In this document: in pieces, positions 1 to 8,897 of the stretch
Layout: each line of letters starts with the position of its first letter
How positions within the stretch are numbered: the stretch's first letter is position 1
Assembly: GCA_003021305.1 (NCBI GenBank)
Contig: PXQN01000003.1
Span: 1-39,980, forward strand
Length of the DNA: 39,980 bases
Source: Halobacteriales archaeon QH_10_67_22
GTDB lineage: Archaea > Halobacteriota > Halobacteria > Halobacteriales > Haloarculaceae
Reading direction: 5' to 3'
The notes under the pieces: generated by a model
Told to the model about the DNA's origin: nothing
The model's database searches: none
What the model saw: only the letters and a program-made list of their open reading frames with translations
Translations under genes and position numbers: made by a program

Positions 1-486
1 GTCGGTCGCTTCGGGGTGACAGAGGACGCCGTCGTTGGTGGCGACGGCGGCCGTCCCCACGGTCCGGACGCCGCCGAGCATGCCGCGTTCGACGGGAACC
101 TCCAGGCCGTCTTTGACCGCCCTGACGGCGGGCCGCGAGAGGTCGGGGTGGACGTAGGCCCCGGTGTCGTTGGCGAGGACGATGTTGCCGGCGGCGTTGA
201 TCCGTCCGGGGAGTTCCGTCACGCCGAGGTCCGTTTCGGCCGCGATAGTCTCGCGCTCGCGCTCGCGGACCCGACTGCTCACCAGGAGGCCGTTCTCGTT
301 GCCGGCGGCCAGCGCTCCGACGGTGCCCGACCCCCCGACCGTCGTCGACACTGCGGGGACGTCGAGTTCCTCGCCCAGGTCCGCCAGCAGCGTCTCGTCG
401 GCGTCCGGACGGACCAGCAGGCAGTCGTCGGTGGCGCGTGCGAAGACACCGACGTACGCCGAACCGGAGAAGGCCGCGCGAAGCAA
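1..486 (-). CDS. eif6: Translation initiation factor 6 (aIF6), 3' end cut by window
   Basis: Archaeal IF6 binds the large ribosomal subunit and blocks premature joining of the subunits. The visible 162 residues start [15 protein letters not shown] and carry the repeated Gly-rich pentein-type segments of the family, such as [20 protein letters not shown] and [16 protein letters not shown]. The full protein is usually about 220 residues, so the C-terminal quarter lies outside the window. The start is taken as a TTG codon at 486, two bases after the L31e stop, because no ATG fits the conserved N-terminus. It follows L39e and L31e in one minus-strand operon, an arrangement common in archaea. Confidence 0.95.
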   Translation of the reverse strand, partial: MLRAAFSGSAYVGVFARATDDCLLVRPDADETLLADLGEELDVPAVSTTVGGSGTVGALAAGNENGLLVSSRVRERERETIAAETDLGVTELPGRINAAGNIVLANDTGAYVHPDLSRPAVRAVKDGLEVPVERGMLGGVRTVGTAAVATNDGVLCHPEATD

Positions 487-488
487 AT

Positions 489-767
489 CTACTCTGCCGT
501 CTCTGCTTCGACGACGCTCTCGCCGTCTTCCTCGAAGCGGGCCGCCCGGACTCGGAGCTTCCGGGGCGGGTTCTGGCGGCCGTGTGCCCACACCGCTTCG
601 TTGATCGACGGGTCGAGCCTGACCGCCGACTCCCCGACGGCGAAGTGCTTGGCGAGGTGCCCCTGGACGATGGACATCGCCTTGTCGGCCTGCTCCTGTT
701 CGGGGGCCGCCTTCGCGTCGCGTAGCGGAACGGTCACGACCCGCTCCTCGAAGTCACCCGCGCTCAT
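489..767 (-). CDS. rpl31e: 50S ribosomal protein L31e
   Basis: The 92-residue protein begins [19 protein letters not shown] and contains the family core around [20 protein letters not shown] and [19 protein letters not shown]. It is a component of the large ribosomal subunit near the exit tunnel. Its ATG overlaps the L39e stop codon by four bases, and its TAG is two bases before the eIF6 start, which indicates translational coupling in an L39e-L31e-eIF6 operon. The acidic C-terminal tail ([14 protein letters not shown]) is typical of halophiles. Confidence 0.97.
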   Translation of the reverse strand: MSAGDFEERVVTVPLRDAKAAPEQEQADKAMSIVQGHLAKHFAVGESAVRLDPSINEAVWAHGRQNPPRKLRVRAARFEEDGESVVEAETAE

Positions 768-916
768 TCGTCGGTGTCACTGCGCCGCCAGTGGCGGCGC
801 TTGGGGTTGCGCTGGACCTCCCGGTCGGTCTTTAGCATCACCCACGCCGGAATGCTCGTGTTCTGCCTGTCGAGTTTGCCCAGGCGCTTTTTCTTGGCCT
901 TCGATTTCTTTCCCAT
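764..916 (-). CDS. rpl39e: 50S ribosomal protein L39e
   Basis: A 50-residue, very basic protein starting [18 protein letters not shown] and containing [12 protein letters not shown] and [15 protein letters not shown], the standard L39e sequence along its whole length. It lines the ribosomal exit tunnel. It is the first gene of the L39e-L31e-eIF6 operon and overlaps L31e by four bases. A TATA-like box lies 26-33 bp upstream of the ATG, consistent with a leaderless transcript. Confidence 0.97.
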   Translation of the reverse strand: MGKKSKAKKKRLGKLDRQNTSIPAWVMLKTDREVQRNPKRRHWRRSDTDE

Positions 917-940
917 AGTGTCGTCTCTTTCCGCGCCCCC

Positions 941-950
941 GCTTATATGT
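941..950 (-). promoter_or_regulatory. TATA box of the L39e-L31e-eIF6 operon
   Basis: On the minus strand the bases read ACATATAAGC, 25-34 bp before the L39e ATG. That is the spacing expected when transcription starts at or next to the start codon. Confidence 0.6.
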
Positions 951-1134
951 GTGTTCCTTTCTCTCCCGCCGCGCCGTCGCCGACCAGCGCCGTCCGGAAT
1001 CCGATATCAGACTAAAATACTGGAGGCAGAATCCATATTTCAGCCACTCAATGGTTCGAATACTGTTTATATGGATATCAGATGTAATAGTAAGCGGGCA
1101 GAGACTAAGTGACTGTCAGCCAGAGACGGTTGGC

Positions 1135-1635
1135 ATGCACAGGCGGGTGGTCGTATCGGCGGTGGTGGCGGGATTGACCTGGGCGGGCGGGTGTATCGGC
1201 GGCGGGAGCGAGGTGGTGACGACCGTCCAGCGGGACGTGTCGGTCACACCGGGTCAGGGCTGGGTCACGGAAATCCCCGACATCTCCGGTTCGGGCGGGG
1301 CGGTCCAGTACAAGGCCCGGGCGAGCCAGCCTTTCGAGGTCTACCTTTTCACCAGCGAGGAGGACTACATGTTCTACGACACGTACGTCGACGGTGGCGA
1401 CCCGGCGCGCACGCCGGGCGGTCACGACGAGGTGAGCGCGACGGCCGAGCAGGTGAGCGAGCGCTCCTACGAGGCGGCGACGCCGAACGACGGGGCACGG
1501 GAATCCGTCGACGCCGAGGGTCCGTATTTTTTCGTCGTCGACCACTCGAACTACGGGGACGCCACTCCCGCAGACGAACCGTCACCGCTGTCGGTGTTTC
1601 TCGACCTCACCGTCACCGAACGGGCCCTGTTCTAG
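1135..1635 (+). CDS. Putative secreted lipoprotein
   Basis: The 166-residue protein starts with a short basic, then hydrophobic segment (MHRRVVVSAVVAGLTWAGG) ending in a lipobox-like AGGC with Cys about residue 20, followed by a Gly/Ser-rich stretch. This suggests export and lipid anchoring at the cell surface. The mature part is acidic, with aromatic beta-strand-like segments (FEVYLFTSEEDYMFYDTYVDG and PYFFVVDHSNYGDA), and resembles small haloarchaeal extracellular domains that I cannot assign. The ATG at 1135 was chosen over a longer upstream frame because it places the signal at the N-terminus. An AT-rich stretch with TTTATAT near 1066 is a likely promoter. Confidence 0.75.
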   Translation: MHRRVVVSAVVAGLTWAGGCIGGGSEVVTTVQRDVSVTPGQGWVTEIPDISGSGGAVQYKARASQPFEVYLFTSEEDYMFYDTYVDGGDPARTPGGHDEVSATAEQVSERSYEAATPNDGARESVDAEGPYFFVVDHSNYGDATPADEPSPLSVFLDLTVTERALF

Positions 1636-1783
1636 ACGAACGCAAGCGGGACCATCGCGACGACGTCCGGCCCGATGGCGAGGGCGGCGTCGACGAGCGT
1701 CCCGTCGACGACGGCCACCCCGTTGCCAGGGCCGTGACCAATCCCGCGACGAACACCAGAGCGAGGTTCGCGACCCCTGCCAT
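1632..1783 (-). pseudogene. Small membrane protein gene with a single-base frameshift
   Basis: On the minus strand an ATG at 1783 opens a hydrophobic frame (MAGVANLALVFVAGLVTALATG). After the ACGGGG run near 1720 it must change frame to continue as VAVVDGTLVDAALAIGP...VPLAFV and stop at 1632. Adding one base would give a 50-residue two-helix protein. The stop overlaps the stop of the convergent lipoprotein gene by three bases. It may be a true frameshift or a sequencing error in the G run. No family was recognised. Confidence 0.4.
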
Positions 1784-1953
1784 GTGTCACCCTTGCCGAT
1801 CCTCGGGCTTAAGAATCATCACGAATTTGATTGTTCGGATGGCCTAAAGCGGCCTGGTGACCGGCTGTGCGTCTCTGGTCGTTCGGAAAGAGCGCCCTCG
1901 CAACGTGGTACGGAGTCACATATGATCGTCCTAGTATTTGATCGAGATATACC

Positions 1954-1979
1954 CTCACCTATGTGGTGAGATATAAATA
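1954..1979 (+). promoter_or_regulatory. TATA box with adjoining inverted repeat upstream of the gene at 2002
   Basis: ATATAAATA (1971-1979) lies 23-31 bp before the ATG at 2002, fitting a leaderless transcript. Directly against its upstream edge, in the position of the BRE, is the perfect inverted repeat CTCACC-TATGT-GGTGAG (1954-1970). A repressor or activator could bind there; the operator role is inferred. Confidence 0.55.
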
Positions 1980-2001
1980 CTGGCATCGGAGATAATGCGA
2001 C

Positions 2002-2286
2002 ATGTCACTGACTGAACGCGGCGCGACGAACACTGCGGACGCGAACACCGAGGCGGGAGCGGAGACGTACCGGGTCGTCGACGCGATGGACGAGACGGGT
2101 CGGATGACGGTGCGGGCGGCAGACGGAACCTCGTACACGGTGGTCGGCACGGCCGACCGTCGCATCAGCGAGCGCCTCACCGACCGCGCGCCGGGGGCCA
2201 CGGTCCGACTGGAGCTGTCCCCGGCCCCGAGCGGGACGGGTTACGTCGTCGGGCGGGTCCTCCCGGGCGGCCTTCCCGCACTTTAG
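2002..2286 (+). CDS. Small haloarchaeal protein of unknown function
   Basis: A 94-residue acidic protein starting MSLTERGATNTADAN. The core (YRVVDAMDETGRMTVRAADG and SYTVVGTADRRIS) alternates hydrophobic and charged residues like a small beta barrel, and it ends VVGRVLPGGLPAL. No catalytic motif or membrane segment is seen. It has its own promoter with an inverted repeat next to the TATA box. It converges on thpR, with the two stop codons overlapping (2283-2286). I do not recognise the family with confidence. Confidence 0.75.
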   Translation: MSLTERGATNTADANTEAGAETYRVVDAMDETGRMTVRAADGTSYTVVGTADRRISERLTDRAPGATVRLELSPAPSGTGYVVGRVLPGGLPAL

Positions 2287-2840
2287 AGGGGCACCCGGTC
2301 GACCGTCTCGTAGGTCGGCCCGTCGCTCCCGAGCGTACTCTCTTTCAGCCGTATCTCCTGGACGTCCACGACGCCGACCCCCGGGTCGTCCGTTCGCACA
2401 CGCTCCTGGACGAGTTCTTTCCCGCCGGCGTGGTCCATGCGCGCGACCGTCGCGTGTGGCGTGAACTCGTGGTCCTCCGGGTCGAAACCCATGGCAGTCG
2501 TGCGCTTTTCGATGGCCTCGTAGAGGCGGGTCAGTTGCTCGCCGCCCTCGCGAACGCCGACCCAGACGACGCTGATGTAGTCCAGGTCTGGAAACACGCC
2601 CAGGCCGCCGACGCACAGTTCGAAGGGGTCGACGGCCGCGTCGTCGACGGCCGCCTCGAGCTCGTCGACCAGGTCTGGGACCCGGTCGGGGTCGGTGTCG
2701 CCGAGGAACTTCAGCGTGACGTGGGTCTGTCCGGGGTCGGTCGGCCGGAGTCCGGACGCCCCCGCGAAGCGTTCCTGGACGGTCGCAACCTCGTCGGCGA
2801 GGCCGTCCAGGTCGACGCTGACGAACAGTCGCTTGCCCAT
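2283..2840 (-). CDS. thpR: RNA 2',3'-cyclic 3'-phosphodiesterase (2H family)
   Basis: A 185-residue 2H phosphoesterase. The two catalytic motifs are visible: His40-x-Thr42 in THVTLKFLG and His129-x-Thr131 in FTPHATVAR. The N-terminus MGKRLFVSVDL is typical of ThpR/LigT, and the length matches the family (about 180-190). Members hydrolyse 2',3'-cyclic phosphodiester RNA ends and can ligate tRNA halves in vitro. The gene is monocistronic here and converges with the gene at 2002; the 168 bp upstream to the next gene hold no feature I can support. Confidence 0.93.
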   Translation of the reverse strand: MGKRLFVSVDLDGLADEVATVQERFAGASGLRPTDPGQTHVTLKFLGDTDPDRVPDLVDELEAAVDDAAVDPFELCVGGLGVFPDLDYISVVWVGVREGGEQLTRLYEAIEKRTTAMGFDPEDHEFTPHATVARMDHAGGKELVQERVRTDDPGVGVVDVQEIRLKESTLGSDGPTYETVDRVPL

Positions 2841-3008
2841 GTCTGCTCCTCGTCCGCCCCGGTCTTAGGGGTGGTGTTAGGGATTCGAGCGTGGAAACCC
2901 GACCCGACGACGCCGAGACGGACGCCACCACGTGACTGCCTTCCGGCACAGTGGCCGTCCTTATTTCACCCCCGTGTGTACAGTCCGACCCGGCCGGACC
3001 CGTTGAGA

Positions 3009-3488
3009 TCACGCGACCCGGACCGCACGGACGCCGAGTTCCCGGCAGGCGTGGTTGACGTGGGCACTGTCGGTATCGCTGACGAGGACCAGCTCGCCGA
3101 CCGTCCAGTCCCAGTCGGCATCGACCAGCACCCGGTGGGTCACCAGGTCACCGACGGTACCGACGGACGACGCCCCCGGTTCGACCTCCACGAGGACGGC
3201 AGTCTCGTCGGCGAAGGTGTCGGTCTCCCGGAGTGTCCGGAACCGGTCGGCTTTCGTCACCCCGACGTCTGCGTCCGGGCCGGGCGCGACGTATGCGGTC
3301 CCCGTGTGGTCCGGGTACACTTCGGGGAGTTCCTGTTCGCGCGACGTGAGACAGACGGCAGTCAGCGTCGCGTGCTCGCCCGCCTCGCCGAGCGAGAGGC
3401 CGGTCGGAACGTCGACCCACCACTTGCCCGAGGGTGAGGCGTCCGACCGGATGAACCCCTCCAGGAGTGCCTGCTGTGTGTCTGACAT
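3009..3488 (-). CDS. Haloarchaeal protein of unknown function
   Basis: A 159-residue soluble acidic protein starting MSDTQQALLEGFIRSDAS. I see no catalytic motif, zinc site or membrane helix. Segments such as KWWVDVPTGLSLGEAG and the C-terminal WDWTVGELVLVSDTDSAHVN suggest an alpha/beta fold. The ATG at 3488 was chosen over an upstream in-frame start because a TATA-like TTTTAGA sits 30-38 bp before it. It is divergent from the DUF3891 gene. Confidence 0.75.
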   Translation of the reverse strand: MSDTQQALLEGFIRSDASPSGKWWVDVPTGLSLGEAGEHATLTAVCLTSREQELPEVYPDHTGTAYVAPGPDADVGVTKADRFRTLRETDTFADETAVLVEVEPGASSVGTVGDLVTHRVLVDADWDWTVGELVLVSDTDSAHVNHACRELGVRAVRVA

Positions 3489-3630
3489 CGTTGACACGCG
3501 TCGGATCCGGCCGCATCGTCTAAAACCGTGGCCTTCCGGGCTGGACCGCTCCGAGACGGGGTCGGGGCCCGTCGCGGGTCCGACCTCCTCGATGGCCAAT
3601 CACTACGGTCCTGGCACAGCGACCACAGGT

Positions 3631-4485
3631 ATGATCGTCGCCGAGACCGACGGCGAGTACCAGTTCGTCACGCAACCGGCCCACGCGCGACTGGCCGGCG
3701 AGTTCGCCGACCACTGGGGCAACGACACCTTCGAGACGCCGAACCCGCGCGCAGCGGTGCTGCTCGCGGCGTACAGACATGACACCGGGTGGGTCCCGTA
3801 CGACCGGCAGCCACACCTCGACGAGGACGGCCAGCCGGTCGATTTCAGGGACATGCCCCCCGAGACCTGGACCGACCTCTACGAGGCGGGCGTCGACGCC
3901 GTCGCCGACGTCGACCGGTACGCCGGACTGCTGGTCTCGTTGCACGGCGCCGGCCTCCGAAACCGGCGCTACGGCCTCTCGCCGTCCTGGCCCGAGACCC
4001 CGCCCGCGTTCCGGTCGTTCGTCGACCGCCAGGAAAACCTGCAGAGCCGCCTGGCCGAGGCGTTACACGAGGTGGGGGCGGTCTCGCCGGCCGACCAGCG
4101 ACTCCTCGCTCAGTTGCACGAGAACGGGACCGCCGACGAGGGTGCCGACAGCCGACTCTGGACCAACTACAGACTGCTCCAGGCCTGGGACACGCTGTCG
4201 CTGGCGTTCTGTGTGACCGACTCGCCGCCCGGCTACGACGGCGTCGACGCGGTACCGACCGGCGACGGGCGCGAGGAGACGCTGACGGTCGCGGCCGCGG
4301 GCGACGGGGAGTTCCGCGTCGAACCATACCCGTTCGACACCGCGCCGCTGGCGCTGTCGGTCCCGGTCCGAACAGTCCCGAACGACGCCTTCGACGGCCC
4401 GGACGAACTCGTCCGGACGTACTACCGGGCCCGACGGGAGCGGCGGTCCGTGACGCTCGTGCCGGGAGAGCGACGTGGGGACTGA
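3631..4485 (+). CDS. DUF3891 family protein
   Basis: A 284-residue protein starting MIVAETDGEYQFVTQPAHARLAGEFADHW, which I recognise as DUF3891, a bacterial/archaeal family of unknown function. Conserved His/Asp/Trp clusters are visible (AAYRHDTGW, LLVSLHGAG, WDTLSLAFC). The His-Asp pair in YRHDTGW and a later His resemble an HD-domain-like metal site, but that is inference. An in-frame ATG 39 bp upstream is possible; the later one matches the family N-terminus. Its TGA stop is the left flank of a family A element. Confidence 0.85.
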   Translation: MIVAETDGEYQFVTQPAHARLAGEFADHWGNDTFETPNPRAAVLLAAYRHDTGWVPYDRQPHLDEDGQPVDFRDMPPETWTDLYEAGVDAVADVDRYAGLLVSLHGAGLRNRRYGLSPSWPETPPAFRSFVDRQENLQSRLAEALHEVGAVSPADQRLLAQLHENGTADEGADSRLWTNYRLLQAWDTLSLAFCVTDSPPGYDGVDAVPTGDGREETLTVAAAGDGEFRVEPYPFDTAPLALSVPVRTVPNDAFDGPDELVRTYYRARRERRSVTLVPGERRGD

Positions 4486-4592
4486 TACGGTCGTGCGTAC
4501 CCAATTTCGGCAGTGTCGATGAGGATCGGCGTTTCGGACCACGGAGAGGGTCTTCTGTTTCATGGGAACGAAAAGAATTACGCACGACCGTA
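4486..4592 (+). mobile_element. Family A palindromic element, copy A1
   Basis: A 107-bp element starting TACGGTCGTGCG and ending with its inverse CGCACGACCGTA. It is flanked by the direct repeat TGA/TGA; the left TGA is the stop codon of the DUF3891 gene. It is plus orientation (GCAGTGTCG side first) and encodes nothing. Confidence 0.85.
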
Positions 4593-4612
4593 TGACCGCC
4601 AGCGGGAGCGGT

Positions 4613-6403
4613 TCACATCAGCGACTCGAACTCGCCGAGGAACTCGTCGTAGGTGTCGATGGCGGCCTCGACGGGTCCCGAGGCGGTCATGTCGACGCCG
4701 GCGTCGTCGAGCAGTTCCAGCGGGTACTTCCGGGAGCCACTCGAGAGGAACTTCCGATAGCGCCGCGCGGCGGGTTCGCCCTCCTCCAGGATCTCGCCCG
4801 CCAGGGCGACGGCCGCGGAGATGCCGGTCGCGTACTGGTAGACGTAAAAGGCCCGGTAGAAGTGGGGAATGCGCATCCACTCGCGGGCGATACGGTCGTC
4901 GACGGCCGCGTCGGGGTAGTAGGTCGCCTTCAGGTCGCGATAGCGGTCGTCGAGGCGGTCGGGGGTGAGCGCCTCGCCGGACTCCTCGAGTTCGTGAGTG
5001 CGGTGTTCGAACTCGGCGAACATGGTCTGGCGAAACAGCGTCGACCGGAACCGTTCGAGGTACTGGTTGAGAACGTGCCGGCGGAGCCGTTCGTCCTCGA
5101 CGACGTCGAGCAGGTGGTGGGTCAGCAGCGTCTCGTTGACCGTCGAGGCCACCTCGGCCACGAAGATCTCGTAACCGCTGTAGATGTAGGGCTGTTCGTC
5201 GCTGGTCAACTCGGAGTGCATCGAGTGGCCGAGTTCGTGGGCCAGCGTGAACATCGAGGCCACGTCGTCCTGGTAGTTCATGAGGATGTACGGCTGTGAG
5301 TCGTAGGTCCCCCCGGAGTAGGCACCGGACTGCTTGTTCTCGGTCTCGTAGACGTCGACCCAGCGCGATTCGAGTCCCTCCGCGAGTCGGTTCTGGTAGG
5401 CCTCGCCCAGCGGCGCGACGGCCTCGGTGACGTACTCGCGGGCCCGGTCGTACTCCACGTCTGGGCTCTCGCCGTCGACCATCGGGACGTAGAGGTCCCA
5501 CATCCGGAGTTCGTCGCCGCCGACGTGGCGGCGTTTCAACTCGGCGTGACGGGCCAGCACGTCGAGTTCGTCGTTGACGGTCTCGACGAGCGTGTCGTAC
5601 ACCTCGACGGGGACGTTCGGGCCGTCGAGGGCGGCCTCGCGGGCAGTGTCGTAGTTCCGGGCGCAGGCGAGTTTCACGTCGGTCTTGACGCTGTTGCGGT
5701 AGGCCGTCGCGACGGCGTTGCGGTAATTGGCCCACTCGTCGTAGAACGTCTCGTACACCTCATGGCGGAACTCGCGGTCGGGGTGTTCCTGGAGCGTCGT
5801 GAAGTTGTTCAGCGTGATACGCCGGGGCTCGCCGTCGGGGTCGTCGACGGCGGGGAACTCCATGTCGGCGTTGGTAAGCATATCGTAGACGTCACCGGTC
5901 GAGCCCAGCACCTCGCCCAGGTCGGCCAGCAGGTTCTCGACCTCGGCCGACCGGGTGTGGGGTTTGGTCCGCAACACGTCGTCGAAGTAGTGCTCGTACG
6001 TCTCCAGGTCGGGGTTGTCGGCGACGAACGAGTCGATCGTCTCGCGGCCGGCGTCCTGGATCGCCGGTTCGATGAAGCTGGCAGCGCTGTTGGCCTCGGA
6101 GTGGAGCGACTGCGCGCGGGCGGTCAGTGCCTGGTAGTGGTCGTCGGCGGTGTCCTCGTCGCGGCGCAGTCTGGCGTAGGTGGCCACGTTGCCCACCTGG
6201 CGCATCACCGTCTCGTAGGTCTGGAGCGTCTCGTGGAGGGTGTCGGCGTCGTCGGTCGCTCGCCCCTCGAACGCCCGGAGGTCATCGACCAGCGCCCCCG
6301 CGTCCTCGAAGGCGTCCTCCCAGGCGTCGTCGTCCGGATAGAGGGCTTCGAGGTCCCACTTGTACTGCTCGTCGACGTCGCCGCGCTCGGGAACCGAACT
6401 CAT
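4613..6403 (-). CDS. pepF: Oligoendopeptidase F (M3B metallopeptidase)
   Basis: A 596-residue cytoplasmic zinc peptidase that cleaves short peptides. The HELGH zinc-binding motif lies at residues 389-393, with the downstream third-ligand region (GYEIFVAEVASTVNE) and the substrate-binding region (FYRAFYVYQYATG) of the M3B family in order. The length equals that of bacterial PepF. ATG at 6403 follows a TATA-like GTTTACA by about 27 bp. It is divergent from the M28 peptidase gene, so two peptidase genes share one upstream region, which contains a family C element. Confidence 0.96.
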   Translation of the reverse strand: MSSVPERGDVDEQYKWDLEALYPDDDAWEDAFEDAGALVDDLRAFEGRATDDADTLHETLQTYETVMRQVGNVATYARLRRDEDTADDHYQALTARAQSLHSEANSAASFIEPAIQDAGRETIDSFVADNPDLETYEHYFDDVLRTKPHTRSAEVENLLADLGEVLGSTGDVYDMLTNADMEFPAVDDPDGEPRRITLNNFTTLQEHPDREFRHEVYETFYDEWANYRNAVATAYRNSVKTDVKLACARNYDTAREAALDGPNVPVEVYDTLVETVNDELDVLARHAELKRRHVGGDELRMWDLYVPMVDGESPDVEYDRAREYVTEAVAPLGEAYQNRLAEGLESRWVDVYETENKQSGAYSGGTYDSQPYILMNYQDDVASMFTLAHELGHSMHSELTSDEQPYIYSGYEIFVAEVASTVNETLLTHHLLDVVEDERLRRHVLNQYLERFRSTLFRQTMFAEFEHRTHELEESGEALTPDRLDDRYRDLKATYYPDAAVDDRIAREWMRIPHFYRAFYVYQYATGISAAVALAGEILEEGEPAARRYRKFLSSGSRKYPLELLDDAGVDMTASGPVEAAIDTYDEFLGEFESLM

Positions 6404-6465
6404 GGACCGGCGTTTGGACCGGACCCGTGTAAACCTTTCAGTGGCTTCCGGAGTCCGGGGTTTTA

Positions 6466-6543
6466 TAGTGATTATTGTAGCGATTTACCGGTACGACCAC
6501 GCAGTCGTGCGGTCGATCCGGAACAGACCGACAATAATCACTA
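6466..6543 (+). mobile_element. Family C palindromic element, copy C1
   Basis: TAGTGATTATTGT...ACAATAATCACTA, 78 bp, flanked by the direct repeat TTA/TTA. It is plus orientation (GCGATTTACC first) and sits between the divergent pepF and M28 genes, ending 27 bp before the M28 ATG. It may have displaced the original M28 promoter: the AT-rich GGGTTTTA lies on its far side. Confidence 0.85.
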
Positions 6544-6570
6544 TTAGTCGCCGGACCACAGACGCGCTGT

Positions 6571-7929
6571 ATGGACGAGGTTGAGGACGCGACTGCGCGG
6601 GCACTGGGTCGGGCCTGGCTGGACGAGACACCCTGGACGCTGCTGACACGGCTGACGGAACTCGACGGCCGACTCGGGGGTCACCCCGGCGAACGCCGGG
6701 CGGCGACGCTCGTCGCCGACACCCTTCAACGAGCAGGGGTCCGGGACGTGACCGAACAGTCGTTCGAGATGAACCGATGGGACCGGCACGGCGCCGACCT
6801 GGCGGTCACGGTCCCCGACCGGGGCGTCGAGCGGTCGTTCGAGGCCGTCGCGTTGCCGTACTCGCCGGCGGTCGAGACGGACGCGCCGCTCGTCGACGTA
6901 GGCCACGCGACGCCGGCGGAACTCGACCGGGCCGACGTCGCCGGCGCGGTAGTCGTGGCCGACACCGCCACGCCCGCGGGGTTCGACCGGCCGTACCACC
7001 GCGACGAGAAGGCGGCCCGTGCGGCCGCGGCCGGCGCCGAGGGGTTCGTCTTCGTCAACCACGTCCCCGGCCAATTGCCACCGACCGGGTCGCTCGGCTT
7101 CGGCGCCGAGGCCCCCCTGCCGGGGCTGGGCGTCAGCAAGGAGACCGGCGCCTGGCTCCGCGAGTACGCCGACGAGGGGGGACGGGCTCGCGTCCGCATC
7201 GACGCCGAGACGGAACCCGGGACGAGTCACAACGTGGTCGGCACGCTCGGACCCGACGACCCCGACGGGGACGGCGAGGTGGTCGTCCTCGCACACTTCG
7301 ACGCCCACGACGTCGGCGAGGGAGCACTTGACAACGGCTGTGGCGTCGCGACGCTGGCGGGGATAGTGGCGATACTCGCGGACCTCCCGCTGCAGCGGCG
7401 CGTCCGGGTGGCCGCCGTCGGCTCGGAGGAACTGGGCCTGCTGGGGAGTCGGGCCCTGGCCGACCGCCTGGTGCCGACTGCCGTGCACGCGGTCGTCAAC
7501 GTGGACGGCGCCGGCCGCTACCGCGACCTGAACGCCCTGACCCACGGGTCGGACGCGCTGGCCGAACTGGTCGAACGCGTCGTCGGTGAAGTCGGCCACC
7601 CGGTGGACACCGAGACCCGGCCCCATCCCTACAGCGACCACTGGCCGTTCCTCCAGGCCGGTGTGCCGGCCCTCCAGCTCCACAGCGACGACCCGAACGC
7701 CGACGGGCCGTGGGACCGCGGGTGGACCCACACTCGCGCCGACACGCGGGACAAGACCGACCGCCGGAACCTCCGGACCCACGCCATGCTCGGCGCACTG
7801 CTGGTCCGTGCGGTGGCGGCGACCGACCTCCCGCGGGTCGAGACCGCGGGGCTCCGGGAGCGACTCGAAGCGACCGGCGCGGCCGAGGGGATGCGCGTCT
7901 CGGGTATCTGGCCCGACGAGTGGGACTAG
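6571..7929 (+). CDS. M28 family zinc aminopeptidase with PA-type insert
   Basis: A 452-residue protein. The M28 co-catalytic zinc ligands are visible in order: His242 (AHFDAHD, though His246/Asp247 could be alternatives), Asp254 (GALDNG), Glu286-Glu287 (GSEELG), Asp312 (NVDGAG) and His387 (WTHTRAD). Residues about 100-200 look like a protease-associated domain. There is no signal peptide, so it is probably cytoplasmic. It would release N-terminal residues from peptides, complementing the divergent PepF. The stop overlaps the truA stop by four bases, tail to tail. Confidence 0.9.
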   Translation: MDEVEDATARALGRAWLDETPWTLLTRLTELDGRLGGHPGERRAATLVADTLQRAGVRDVTEQSFEMNRWDRHGADLAVTVPDRGVERSFEAVALPYSPAVETDAPLVDVGHATPAELDRADVAGAVVVADTATPAGFDRPYHRDEKAARAAAAGAEGFVFVNHVPGQLPPTGSLGFGAEAPLPGLGVSKETGAWLREYADEGGRARVRIDAETEPGTSHNVVGTLGPDDPDGDGEVVVLAHFDAHDVGEGALDNGCGVATLAGIVAILADLPLQRRVRVAAVGSEELGLLGSRALADRLVPTAVHAVVNVDGAGRYRDLNALTHGSDALAELVERVVGEVGHPVDTETRPHPYSDHWPFLQAGVPALQLHSDDPNADGPWDRGWTHTRADTRDKTDRRNLRTHAMLGALLVRAVAATDLPRVETAGLRERLEATGAAEGMRVSGIWPDEWD

Positions 7930-8759
7930 ATCCCGTCGCGAAGGCGTCCGGCGACGCGAGCGCGCGCCAGCAACCCGGCGTGGCGCGAGCCGAAGGTGTC
8001 ACGGGCGTCCGCGGCGGCCCGCTCGTCGACCGAAAACTCACAGTCGTAGGCGACGTCCCAGAGGACGAGCGGGTCGGCCGGCGCCGGCGCGACCCCGTCG
8101 GGACCGTCCAGGGGTTCGGCTCCCAGCACCCGGTCGACCGCATCCAGGTCCGCGTCGCAGCGCCCGACGGCGGCGACGAGCGAGACGACCCGCCGGACGA
8201 GCTGGCGCGCGAACCCGCCGGCCCGGAGCGTGACGACGAAAAACGCCCCGTCGCGGCTCGCGGTCGCGTCCAGGTCCCGGACGGTGCCGGTCTCGTCGGG
8301 CGTGAGGTTGTGGAAGTCGTGTTCGCCGGCCAGCAGTGCCAGGGCACCGCGGGCCCGGTCGTCGTCGAACCCCGGCCCCATGGAGGGGTCACGAGGCGCG
8401 TACAGGTGGTAGACATACTCCCGGGCGCGGGCGTCGTGGGTCGCGTGGAAGCCGGGGGCGACGTCGGCACCCGCCCACGCCCGGACCGAATCGGGGAGTT
8501 CGCCGTTGAGCGCCCGCGGCGTGAGCCAGTCGGGCGCGTCGAGGGCGACGGTCTGGGCTCGCGCCGAGACGCCGGCGTCGGTCCGGCCGGCCGCTGCGTA
8601 CCCGTCCGGTTTCGCGGCTGCCTCGTCGAGCACGTCGAGCGCCCGGAACGCGTCGAAGATGGCATCCTCGACGGTCGGGACGTCGGGCTGGCGCTGGAAC
8701 CCGTGGAACGGCCGGCCGTCGTAGGCCAGGCGGACGGCCCGTCTGCGCTCGTCGGTCAC
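7926..8759 (-). CDS. truA: tRNA pseudouridine(38-40) synthase TruA
   Basis: A 277-residue pseudouridine synthase that modifies U38-U40 in the tRNA anticodon arm. The N-terminus VRLAYDGRPFHGFQRQPD and the catalytic Asp61 in GRTDAGVSA are those of TruA. The second half holds the expected conserved FHNLTPDETG and FVVTLRAGGFARQLVRR segments. The start at 8759 reads MTDERRRAVRLAY. It lies downstream of hisS on the same strand, 138 bp after the hisS stop; the gap between holds no clear feature. Confidence 0.95.
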   Translation of the reverse strand: MTDERRRAVRLAYDGRPFHGFQRQPDVPTVEDAIFDAFRALDVLDEAAAKPDGYAAAGRTDAGVSARAQTVALDAPDWLTPRALNGELPDSVRAWAGADVAPGFHATHDARAREYVYHLYAPRDPSMGPGFDDDRARGALALLAGEHDFHNLTPDETGTVRDLDATASRDGAFFVVTLRAGGFARQLVRRVVSLVAAVGRCDADLDAVDRVLGAEPLDGPDGVAPAPADPLVLWDVAYDCEFSVDERAAADARDTFGSRHAGLLARARVAGRLRDGI

Positions 8760-8897
8760 GGTGGCGGTTCGCGCGACCCCCGCTTGTGCGTTTCGGGGGA
8801 GACGGCCACCGGTCGGCCAGCGCGTCCCGCCGTCGGTTCGACTGCCGGTCGGGACTCATACGTGGACGAACGGATGGACCGTCAATCCTGACGCGAA

